Positions 51,908 to 62,687 of a stretch of DNA of 64,000 nt are shown one piece after another. How positions within the stretch are numbered: position 1 is the stretch's first letter; every line of letters starts with the position of its first letter. The stretch is from Hydractinia symbiolongicarpus (lineage: Eukaryota; Cnidaria; Hydrozoa; Anthoathecata; Hydractiniidae), in NCBI RefSeq assembly GCF_029227915.1, contig NC_079880.1, positions 2,172,001 through 2,236,000 on the forward strand. Reading direction: 5' to 3'. Both the position numbers and the translations under genes were made by a program. Under the pieces are notes generated by a model that was not told the origin of the DNA, searched no databases, and was given only the letters and a program-made list of their open reading frames with translations.

Positions 51908-53735
51908 ACGATTTTTTAAATTATTATTTCACCATTAAAACGCACGAGACTTGTAGTTTTCAAGAATGTTTTCATTTTTGATGAGACGCTGAATAAAAGC
52001 AGTTTAATCGCCGGCAAACGAAAACCTGCGATTTCCCGTAAATCCCGGACTCGGCCCGTATAGTCAAAAGTATACAAAGAAAGTACCCAGGGAGTAAACT
52101 CATTTCCCAAACGCTTTTTTAAATTATTATTTCACCACTAAAACGCACGAGACTTGTAGTTTTCAAGAATGTTTTCATTTTTGATGAGACGCTGAATAAA
52201 AGCAGTTTAATCGCCGGCAAACGAAAACCTGCGATTTCCCGTAAATCCCGGACTCGGCCCGTATAGTCAAAAGTATACAAAGAAAGTACCCAGGGAGTAA
52301 ACTCATTTCCAGAACGATTTTTTAAATTATTTTTTCACCACTAAAACACTTAAGACTTGTAGTTTTTAAAAATGTTTTCATTTTTGATGAGACGCTGAAT
52401 AAAAGAAGTTTAATCGCCGTCAAACGAAAACCCGCGATTTCCCTAAATCCCGGACTCGGCCCGTATAGTCAAAAGTATACAAAGAAAGTACCCAGGGTGT
52501 AAACTCATTTCCCGAACGATTTTTTAAATTATTTTTGCACCACTAAAACGCATGAGACTTGTAGTTTTCAAAAATGTTTTCATTTTTGAAGAGACGCTGG
52601 ATAAAAGAAGTTTAATCGCCGGCAAACGAAAACCTGCGATTTCCCGTAAATTCCGTACTCGGCCCGTATAGTCAAAAGTATACAAAGAAAGTACCCAGCG
52701 AGTAAACTCATTTCCCAAACTATTTTTTAAATTATTATTTCACCACTAAAGCCCATGAGACTTGTAGTTTTTAAAAATGTTTTCATTTTTGATGAGACGC
52801 TGAATAAAAGAAGTTTAATCGCCGGCAAACGAAAACCCGCGTTTTCCCGTAAATCCAGGGCTTGGCCCGTATAGTCGAATGTATACAAAGAAAGTACCCA
52901 GGGAGTAAACTCATTTCCCGAACGATTTTTTAAATTTTTTTTCACCACTAAAACGCATGAGACTTGTAGTTTTCAAAAATGTTTTCATTTTTGATGAGAC
53001 GCTTAATGAAAGAGGTATAATCGCCGGAAAACGAAAACCCGCAATTTCCCGTAAATCCCGGGCTTGGCCCGTATAGTCGAATGTATACAAAGAAAGTACC
53101 CTGTGAGTAAACTCATTTCCAGAACGATTTTTTAAAGTATTTTTTCACCACTAAAACGCGTATGACTTGTAGTTTTTAAAAATGTTTTCCTTTTTGATGA
53201 GACGCTGAATAAAAGAAGTTTAATCGCCGGCAAACGAAAACCCGCGATTTTCCGTAAATCCCGGCTTGGCCCGTATAGTCAAAAGTATACAAAGGAAGTA
53301 CCCAGGGAGTAAACTCATTTCCCGAACGATTTTTTAAATTATTTTTTCACCACTAAAACGCATGAGACTTGTAGTTTTCAAAAATGTTTTCATTTTTGAT
53401 GAGACGCTGAATAAAAGAAGTTTAATCGCCGGCAAACGAAAACCTGCGATTTCCCGTAAATCCCGGGCTTGGCCCGTATAGTCAAAAGTATACAAAGAAA
53501 GTACCCAGGGAGTAAACTCATTTCCCGAGCGATTTTTTAAATTACTTTTTACCACTATAACGCATGAGACTTGTAGTTTTTAAAAATGTTTTCATTTTTG
53601 ATGAGACGCTGAATAAAAGAAGTTTAATCGCCGGCAAACGAAAACCTGCGATTTCCCGTAAATCCTGGACTCGGCCCGTATAGTCAAAAGTATAAAAAAG
53701 AAAGTACCCAGGGAGTAAACTCATTTCCCAAACGA
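51908..53735. repeat. 1,823-bp (9-monomer) unit, copy B
   Basis: This is the tandem copy of the preceding unit. Small differences include AAGAGACGCTGGAT at about 52588 and CCCAGCGAG near 52695. Similarity fades at about 53740, after an A-rich GTATAAAAAAGAAAG variant at 53691. Confidence 0.86.
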
Positions 53736-56700
53736 TTTTTTAAATTATTATTTCACCACTAAAACGCACGAGACTTGTAGTTTTCAAGAATGTTTTCATT
53801 TTTGATGAGACGCTGAATAAAAGAAGTTTAATCGCCGGCAAACGAAAACCCGCGATTTTCCTAAATCCGGGACTCGGCCCGTATAGTCAAAAGTATAAAA
53901 AGAAAGTACCCAGGGAGTAAACTCATTTCCAGAACGATTTTTTAAATTATTTTTTCACCACTAAAACGCATAAGACTTGTAGTTTTTAAAAATGTTTTCA
54001 TTTTTGATGAGACGCTGAATAAAAGAAGTTTAATCGCCGGCAAACGAAAACCCGCGATTTCCCGTAAATCCCGGGCTTGGCCCGTATAGTCAAAAGTATA
54101 CAAAGAAAGTAACCAGGGAGTAAACTCATTTCCCGAACGATTTTTTATATTATTTTTTTACCACTAAACGCATGAGACTTGTAGTTTTCAAAAATATTTT
54201 CATAATTGATGAGACGCTGAATAAAAGAAGTTTAATCGCCGGCAAACGAAAATCCGCGACTTCCCGTAAATCCCGGACTCGGCCCGTATAGTCAAATGTA
54301 TACAAAGAAAGTACCAAGGGAGTAAACTCATTTCCCGAACGATTTTTTAAATTATTTTTTCACCACTAAAACGCATGAGACTTGCAGTTTTTAAAAATGT
54401 TTTCATTTTTGATGAGACGGTGAATAAAAGAAGTTTAATCGCCGGCAAACGAAAACCTGCGATTTCCCGTAAATCCTGAACTAGGCCCGTATAGTCAAAA
54501 GTATACAAAGAAAGTACCCAGGAGGTAAACTCATTTCCCAAACGATTTTTTAAATTATTATTTCACCACTAAAACGCATGAGAATTGTAGTTTTCAAGAA
54601 TGTTTTTATTTTTGATGAGACGCTGAGTAAAAGAAGTTTAATCGCCGGCAAACGAAAACCTGCGATTTCCTGTAAATCCCGGACTCGGCCCGTATAGTCA
54701 AAAGTGTACAAAGAAAGTACCCAGAGAGTAAACTCATTTCCAGAACGATTTTTTAAATAATTTTTTCACCATTAAAACGCATAAGACTTGTAGTTTTTAA
54801 AAATGTCTTCATTTTTGATGAGACGCTGAATAAAAGAAGTTTAATCGCCGGCAAACGAAAACCCGCGATTTCCCGTAAATCCCGGGCTTGGCCCGTATAG
54901 TCAAAAGTATACAAAGAAAGTAACCAGGGAGTAAACTCATTTCCCGAACGATTTTTTATATTATTTTTTTACCACTAAACGCATGAGACTTGTAGTTTTC
55001 AAAAATGTTTTCATTTTTGATGAGACGCTGAATAAAAGAAGTTTAATCGCCGGCAAACGAAAACCTGCGATTTCCCGTAAATCCCGTACTCAGCCCGTAT
55101 AGTCAAAAGTATACAAAGAAAGTACCCAGGGAGTAAACTCATTTCCCAAACGATTTTTTAAATTATTATTTCACCACTAAAACGCATGAGAATTGTAGTT
55201 TTCAAGAATGTTTTTATTTTTGATGAGACGCTGAATAAAAGAAGTTTAATCGCCGGCAAACGAAAACCTGCGATTTCCTGTAAATCCCGGACTCGGCCCG
55301 TATAGTCAAAAGTGTACAAAGAAAGTACCCAGAGAGTAAACTCATTTCCAGAACGATTTTTTAAATAATTTTTTCACCATTAAAACGCATAAGACTTGTA
55401 GTTTTTAAAAATGTCTTCATTTTTGATGAGACGCTGAATAAAAAAAGTTTAATCGCCGGCAAACGAAAACCTGCGATTTCCCGTAAATCCCGGACTCGGC
55501 CCGTATAGTCAAAAGTATACAAAGAAAGTACCCAGGGTGTAAACTTATTTCCCGAACGATTTTTTAAATTATTTTTTCACCAATAAAACGCATGAGGCTT
55601 GTAGTTTTCAAAAATGTTTTCATTTTTGATGAGACGCTGAATAAAAGAAGTTTAATCGCCGGCAAACGAAAACCTGCGATTTCCCGTAAATCCCGTACTC
55701 AGCCCGTATAGTCAAAAGTATACAAAGAAAGTACCCAGGGAGTAAACTCATTTCCCAAACGATTTTTTAAATTATTATTTCACCACTAAAGCCCATGAGA
55801 CTTGTAGTCTTTAAAAATGTTTTCATTTTCGATGAGACGCTGAATAAAAGAAGTTTAATCGCCGGCAAACGAAAACCCGCAATTTCCCGTAAATCCCGGT
55901 CTCGGCCCGTATAGTCAAAAGTATACAAGGAAAGTACCAAGTGAGTAAACTCATTTCCCTAACGATTTTTTAAATTATTTTTTCACCATTAAAACGCATA
56001 AGACTTGTAGTTTTTAAAAATGTTTTCATTTTTGATGAGACTCTGAATAAAAAAAGTTTAATCGCCGGCAAACGAAAACCTGCGATTTCCCGTAAATCCC
56101 GGACTCGGCCCGTATAGTCAAAAGTATACAAAGAAAGTACCCAGGGTGTAAACTCATTTCCCGAACGATTTTTTAAATTATTTTTTCACCACTAAAACGC
56201 ATGAGACTTGTAGTTTTCAAAAATGTTTTCATTTTTGATGAGACGCTGAATAAAAGAAGTTTAATCGCCGGCAAACGAAAACCTGCGATTTTCCGTAAAT
56301 CCCGTACTCGGCCCGTATAGTCAAAAGTATACAAAGAAAGTACCCAGGGAGTAAACTCACTTCCCAAACGACTTTTTAAATTATTATTTCACCACTAAAG
56401 CCCATGAGACTTGTAGTTTTTAAAAATGTTTTCATTTTTGATGAGACGCTGAATAAAAGAAGTTTAATCGCCGGCAAACGAAAACCCGCAATTTCCCGTA
56501 AATCCCGGTCTCGGCCCGTATAGTCAAAAGTATACAAGGAAAGTACCCAGTGAGTAAACTCATTTCCCTAACGATTTTTTAAATTATTTTTTCACCACTA
56601 AAACGCATGAGACTTGTAGTTTTCAAAAATGTTTTCATTTTTGATAAGACGCTGACTAAAAGAAGTTTAATCGCCGGCAAACGAAAACCTGCGATTTCCC

Positions 56701-56781
56701 GTAAATCCCGTACTCGGCCCGTATAGTCAAAAGTATACAAAGAAAGTACCCAGGGAGTAAACTCATTTCCCAAACGATTTT
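53736..56781. repeat. Mosaic satellite block with 608- and ~813-bp duplications
   Basis: AGAATTGTAG at 54581 recurs at 55189 (608 bp), with GTGTACAAAG, AAATAATTTTTTCACC and AAATGTCTTCATT at both places. AAAGTAACCAGG near 54106 recurs near 54919 (about 813 bp, 4 monomers). From about 55.8 kb the order resembles 46.6-47.2 kb (GGTCTCGGCCCG, TACAAGGAAAG, CACCATTAAAACGC). Confidence 0.75.
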
Positions 56782-58202
56782 TTAAATTATTATTGCACCA
56801 CTAAAGCCCATGAGACTTGTAATTTTCAAAGATGTTTTCATTTTTGATGAGACGCCTAATGATAGAGGTTTAATCGCCGGCAAACGAAATCCCGCGTTTT
56901 CCCGTAAATCCGGGGCTTGGCCCGTATAGTCGAATGTATACAAAGAAAGTACCCAGGGAGTAAACTCATTTCCCGAACGATTTTTTAAATTTTTTTTCAC
57001 CACTAAAACGCATGAGACTTGTAGTTTTCAAAAATGTTTTCATTTTTGATGAGACGCTGAATAAAAGAAGTTTAATCGCCGGCAAACGAAAACCTGCGAT
57101 TTCCCGTAAATCCCGGGCTTGGCCCGTATAGTCAAAAGTATACAAAGAAAGTACCCAGGGAGTAAACTCATTTCCCGAACGATTTTTTAAATTACTTTTT
57201 ACCACTAAAACGCATGAGACTTGTAGTTTTTAAAAATGTTTTCATTTTTGATGAGACGCTGAATAAAAGAAGTTTAATCGCCGGCAAACGAAAACCTGCG
57301 ATTTCCCGTAAATCCTGGACTCGGCCCGTATAGTCAAAAGTATACAAAGAATGTACCCAGGGAGTAAACTCATTTCCCAAACGATTTTTTAAATTATTAT
57401 TTCACCACTAAAACGCACGAGACTTGTAGTTTTCAAGAATGTTTTCATTTTCGATGAGACGCTGAATAAAAGCAGTTTAATCGCCGGCAAACGAAAACCT
57501 GCGATTTCCCGTATATCCCGGACTCGGCCCGTATAGTCAAAAGTATACAAAGAAAGTACCCAGGGAGTAAACTCATTTCCAGAACGATTTTTTAAATTAT
57601 TTTTTCACCACTAAAACGCATAAGACTTGTAGTTTTTAAAAATGTTTTCATTTTTGATGAGACGCTGAATAAAAGAAGTTTAATTGCCGGCAAACGAAAA
57701 CACGCGATTTCCCGTAAATCCCGGGCTTGGCCGTATAGTCAAAAGTATACAAAGAAAGTACCCAGGGAGTAAACTCATTTCCCTAACGATTTTTTAAATT
57801 ACTTTTTCACCACTAAAACGCATGAGACTTGTAGTTTTCAAAAATGTTTTCATTTTTGATGAGACGCTGAATAAAAGCATTTTAATCGCCGGCAAACGAA
57901 AACCTGCGATTTCCCTAAATCCCGGACTCGGCCCGTATAGTCAAAAGTATACAAAGAAAGTACCCAGGGAGTAAACTCATTTCCAGAACGATTTTTTAAA
58001 TTATTTTTTCACCACTAAAACACATAAGACTTGTAGTTTTTGAAAATGTTTTCATTTTTGATGAGACGCTGAATAAAAGAAGTTTAATCGCCGGCAAACG
58101 AAAACCCGCGATTTCCCGTAAATCCCGGGCTTGGCCCGTATAGTCAAAAGTATACAAAGAAAGTCCCAGGGAGTAAACTCATTTCCCGAACGATTTTTTA
58201 TA
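56782..58202. repeat. Seven-monomer block preceding the 607-bp units
   Basis: The block opens with the subtype TGTAATTTTCAAAGATG plus GACGCCTAATGATAG, which recurs at about 58440, 59046 and 61880. It continues with TTACTTTTTACCAC, AGAATGTACCC, CATTTTCGATGAG and CTTGGCCGTATAG, the same order that returns from 59.2 kb and from 62.2 kb. It looks like one version of the terminal HOR family. Confidence 0.75.
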
Positions 58203-58809
58203 TTATTTTTTTGCCACTAAACGCATGAGACTTGTAGTTTTCAAAAATGTTTTCATTTTTGATAAGACGCTGAATAAAAGAAGTTTAATCGCCGGCAAAC
58301 GAAAACCTGCGATTTCCCGTAAATCCCGTACTCGGCCCGTATAGTCAAAAGTATACAAAGAAAGTACCCAGGGAGTAAACTCATTTCCCAAACGATTTTT
58401 TAAATTATTATTTCACCACTAAAGCCCATGAGACTTGCAATTTTCAAAGATGTTTTCATTTTTGATGAGACGCCTAATGATAGAGGTTTAATCGCCGGCA
58501 AACGAAATCCCGCGTTTTGCCGTAAATCCGGGGCTTGGCCCGTATAGTCGAATGTATACAAAGATAGTACCCAGGGAGTAAACTCATTTCCCGAACGATT
58601 TTTTAAATTTTTTTTCACCACTAAAACGCATGAGACTTGTAGTTTTCAAAAATGTTTTCATTTTTGATGAGACGCTGAATAAAAGAAGTTTAATCGTCGG
58701 CAAACGAAAACCTGCGATTTCCCGTAAATCCCGGGCTTGGCCCGTATAGTCAAAAGTATACAAAGAAAGTACCCAGGGAGTAAACTCATTTCCCGAACGA
58801 TTTTTTATA
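58203..58809. repeat. 607-bp (3-monomer) unit, copy A
   Basis: The sequence TTTTTTTGCCACTAAACG at about 58206 recurs at about 58813, 607 bp later, with TTGCAATTTTCAAAGATG and GTTTTGCCGTAAATCC also at both sites. One difference is AAAGATAGTACC (about 58561) against AAAGAAAGTACC (about 59168). Confidence 0.88.
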
Positions 58810-59416
58810 TTATTTTTTTGCCACTAAACGCATGAGACTTGTAGTTTTCAAAAATGTTTTCATTTTTGATAAGACGCTGAATAAAAGAAGTTTAATCGCC
58901 GGCAAACGAAAACCTGCGATTTCCCGTAAATCCCGTACTCGGCCCGTATAGTCAAAAGTATACAAAGAAAGTACCCAGGGAGTAAACTCATTTCCCAAAC
59001 GATTTTTTAAATTATTATTTCACCACTAAAGCCCATGAGACTTGCAATTTTCAAAGATGTTTTCATTTTTGATGAGACGCCTAATGATAGAGGTTTAATC
59101 GCCGGCAAACGAAATCCCGCGTTTTGCCGTAAATCCGGGGCTTGGCCCGTATAGTCGAATGTATACAAAGAAAGTACCCAGGGAGTAAACTCATTTCCCG
59201 AACGATTTTTTAAATTTTTTTTAACCACTAAAACACATGAGACTTGTAGTTTTCAAAAATGTTTTCATTTTTGATGAGACGCTGAATAAAAGAAGTTTAA
59301 TCGCCGGCAAACGAAAACCTGCGATTTCCCGTAAATCCCGGGCTTGGCCCGTATAGTCAAAAGTATACAAAGAAAGTACCCAGGGAGTAAACTCATTTCC
59401 CGAACGATTTTTTAAA
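58810..59416. repeat. 607-bp (3-monomer) unit, copy B
   Basis: This is the tandem copy of the preceding unit. The stretch from about 59007 to 59640 also matches 61842-62475 at a shift of 2,835 bp, linking this unit to the last repeat family of the window. Confidence 0.86.
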
Positions 59417-60220
59417 TTACTTTTTACCACTAAAACGCATGAGACTTGTAGTTTTTAAAAATGTTTTCATTTTTGATGAGACGCTGAATAAAAGAAGTTT
59501 AATCGCCGGCAAACGAAAACCTGCGATTTCCCGTAAATCCTGGACTCGGCCCGTATAGTTAAAAGTATACAAAGAATGTACCCAGGGAGTAAACTCATTT
59601 TCCAAACGATTTTTTAAATTATTATTTCACCACTAAAACGCACGAGACTTGTAGTTTTCAAGAATGTTTTCATTTTCGATGAGACGCTGAATAAAAGCAG
59701 TTTAATCGCCGGCAAACAAAAACCTGCGATTTTCCGTAAATCCCGGACTCGGCCCGTATAGTCAAAAGTATACAAAGAAAGTACCCAGGGAGTAAACTCA
59801 TTTCCAGAACGATTTTTTAAATTTTTTTTTCACCACTAAAACGCATAAGACTTGTAGTTTTTAAAAATGTTTTCATTTTTGATGAGACGCTGAATAAAAG
59901 AAGTTTAATCGCCGGCAAATGAAAACCTGCGATTTCCCGTAAATCCCGGGCTTGGCCGTATAGTCAAAAGTATACAAAGAAAGTACCCAGGGAGTAAACT
60001 CATTTCCCTAACGATTTTTTAAATTACTTTTTCACCACTAAAACGCATGAGACTTGTAGTTTTCAAAAATGTTTTTATTTTTGATGAGACGCTGAATAAA
60101 AGCATTTTAATCGCCGGCAAACGAAAACCTGCGATTTCCCTAAATCCCGGACTCGGCCCGTATAGTCAAAAGTATACAAAGAAAGTACCCAGGGAGTAAA
60201 CTCATTTCCAGAACGATTTT
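59417..60220. repeat. 804-bp (4-monomer) unit, copy A
   Basis: The interval recurs at a shift of 804 bp, 8 bp less than four standard monomers. The short monomers carry CTTGGCCGTATAG (one C lost) and GATTTCCCTAAATCCC (GT lost). Shared landmarks are TATAGTTAAAAG, AGAATGTACCC, CATTTTCGATGAG, CGGCAAATGAAAACC and AAAAGCATTTTAATC. Confidence 0.87.
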
Positions 60221-61024
60221 TTAAATTATTTTTTCACCACTAAAACGCATAAGACTTGTAGTTTTTAAAAATGTTTTCATTTTTGATGAGACGCTGAATA
60301 AAAGAAGTTTAATCGCCGGCAAACGAAAACCTGCGATTTCCCGTAAATCCTGGACTCGGCCCGTATAGTTAAAAGTATACAAAGAATGTACCCAGGGAGT
60401 AAACTCATTTTCCAAACGATTTTTTAAATTATTATTTCACCACTAAAACGCACGAGACTTGTAGTTTTCAAGAATGTTTTCATTTTCGATGAGACGCTGA
60501 ATAAAAGCAGTTTAATCGCCGGCAAACAAAAACCTGCGATTTTCCGTAAATCCCGGACTCGGCCCGTATAGTCAAAAGTATACAAAGAAAGTACCCAGGG
60601 AGTAAACTCATTTCCAGAACGATTTTTTAAATTTTTTTTTCACCACTAAAACGCATAAGACTTGTAGTTTTTAAAAATGTTTTCATTTTTGATGAGACGC
60701 TGAATAAAAGAAGTTTAATCGCCGGCAAATGAAAACCTGCGATTTCCCGTAAATCCCGGGCTTGGCCGTATAGTCAAAAGTATACAAAGAAAGTACCCAG
60801 GGAGTAAACTCATTTCCCTAACGATTTTTTAAATTACTTTTTCACCACTAAAACGCATGAGACTTGTAGTTTTCAAAAATGTTTTTATTTTTGATGAGAC
60901 GCTGAATAAAAGCATTTTAATCGCCGGCAAACGAAAACCTGCGATTTCCCTAAATCCCGGACTCGGCCCGTATAGTCAAAAGTATACAAAGAAAGTACCC
61001 AGGGAGTAAACTCATTTCCAGAAC
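60221..61024. repeat. 804-bp (4-monomer) unit, copy B
   Basis: This is the tandem copy of the preceding unit with hardly any visible difference. The shift-804 match continues to about 61138, where ACACGCG replaces ACCTGCG. A related version appears from about 62.65 kb. Confidence 0.87.
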
Positions 61025-61570
61025 GATTTTTTAAATTATTTTTTCACCACTAAAACGCATAAGACTTGTAGTTTTTAAAAATGTTTTCATTTTTGATGAG
61101 ACGCTGAATAAAAGAAGTTTAATCGCCGGCAAACGAAAACACGCGATTTCCCGTAAATCCCGGGCTTGGCCCGTATAGTCAAAAGTATACAAAGAAAGTA
61201 CCCAGGGAGTAAACTCATTTCCCGAACGATTTTTTATATTATTTTTTTACCACTAAACGCATGAGACTTGTAGTTTTCAAAAATATTTTCATATTTGATG
61301 GGACGCTGAATAAAAGAAGTTTAATCGCCGGCAATCGAAAATCCGCGACTTCCCGTAAATCCCGGACTCGACCCGTATAGTCAAAAGTATACAAAGAAAG
61401 TACCAAGGGAGTAAACTCATTTCCCGAACGATTTTTTAAATTATTTTTTCACCACTAAAACGCATGAGACTTGCAGTTTTTAAAAATGTTTTCATTTTTG
61501 ATGAGACGCTGAATAAAAGAAGTTTAATCGCCGGCAAACGAAAACCTGCGATTTCCTGTAAATCTCGTAC
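60258..61570. repeat. Segment duplicated at a shift of 2,430 bp, left copy
   Basis: This stretch matches 62688-64000 at a shift of 2,430 bp (12 monomers, slightly shortened). Landmarks are CATTTTCGATGAG (60481 and 62911), CTTGGCCGTATAG (60760 and 63190), AAAAGCATTTTAATC, and ATATTTGATGGGACG (61291 and 63721). The last landmark also occurs near 34530 and 48932. Confidence 0.86.
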
Positions 61571-62687
61571 TCGGCCCGTATAGTCAAAAGTATACAAAGA
61601 AAGTACCCAGGGAGTAAACTCATTTCCCAAACGATTTTTTAAATTATTATTTCACCACTAAAGCCCATGAGACTTGTAGTTTTTAAAAATGTTTTCATTT
61701 TTGATGAGACGCTGAATAAAAGAAGTTTAATCGCCGGCAAACGAAAACCCGCAATTTCCCGTAAATCCCGGTCTCGGCCCGTATAGTCAAAAGTATACAA
61801 GGAAAGTACCCAGTGAGTAAACTCATTTCCCAAACGATTTTTTAAATTATTATTTCACCACTAAAGCCCATGAGACTTGTAATTTTCAAAGATGTTTTCA
61901 TTTTTGATGAGACGCCTAATGATAGAGGTTTAATCGACGGCAAACGAAATCCCGCGTTTTCAGGTAAATCCGGGGCTTGGCCCGTATAGTCGAATGTATA
62001 CAAAGAAAGTACCCAGGGAGTAAACTGATTTCCCGAACGATTTTTTAAATTTTTTTTCACCACTAAAACGCATGAGACTTGTAGTTTTCTAAAATGTTTT
62101 CATTTTTGATGAGACGCTGAATAAAAGAAGTTTAATCGCCGGCAAACGAAAACCTGCGATTTCCCGTAAATCCCGGGCTTGGCCCGTATAGTCAAAAGTA
62201 TACAAAGAAAGTACCCAGGGAGTAAACTCATTTCCCGAACGATTTTTTAAATTACTTTTTACCACTAAAACGCATGAGACTTGTAGTTTTTAAAAATGTT
62301 TTCATTTTTGATGAGACGCTGAATAAAAGAAGTTTAATCGCCGGCAAACGAAAACCTGCGATTTCCCGTAAATCCTGGACTCGGCTTGTATAGTCAAAAG
62401 TATACAAAGAATGTACCCAGGGAGTAAACTCATTTCCCAAACGATTTTTTAAATTATTATTTCACCACTAAAACGCACGAGACTTGTAGTTTTCAAGAAT
62501 GTTTTCATTTTCGATGAGACGCTGAATAAAAGCAGTGTAATCGCCGGCAAACGAAAACCTGCGATTTCCCGTAAATCCCGGGCTTGGCCCGTATAGTCAA
62601 AAGTATACAAAGAAAGTACCCAGGGAGTAAACTCATTTCCCGAACGATTTTTTAAATTACTTTTTACCACTAAAACGCATGAGACTT
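61571..62687. repeat. Satellite block between the two 2,430-bp-shifted copies
   Basis: From 61842 this block matches 59007 onward at a shift of 2,835 bp (GACGCCTAATGATAG, then TTACTTTTTACCAC, then AGAATGTACCC). TTACTTTTTACCAC recurs after 405 bp (62252 and 62657), a 2-monomer duplication. The block shows the same terminal HOR family with a different monomer count. Confidence 0.75.
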
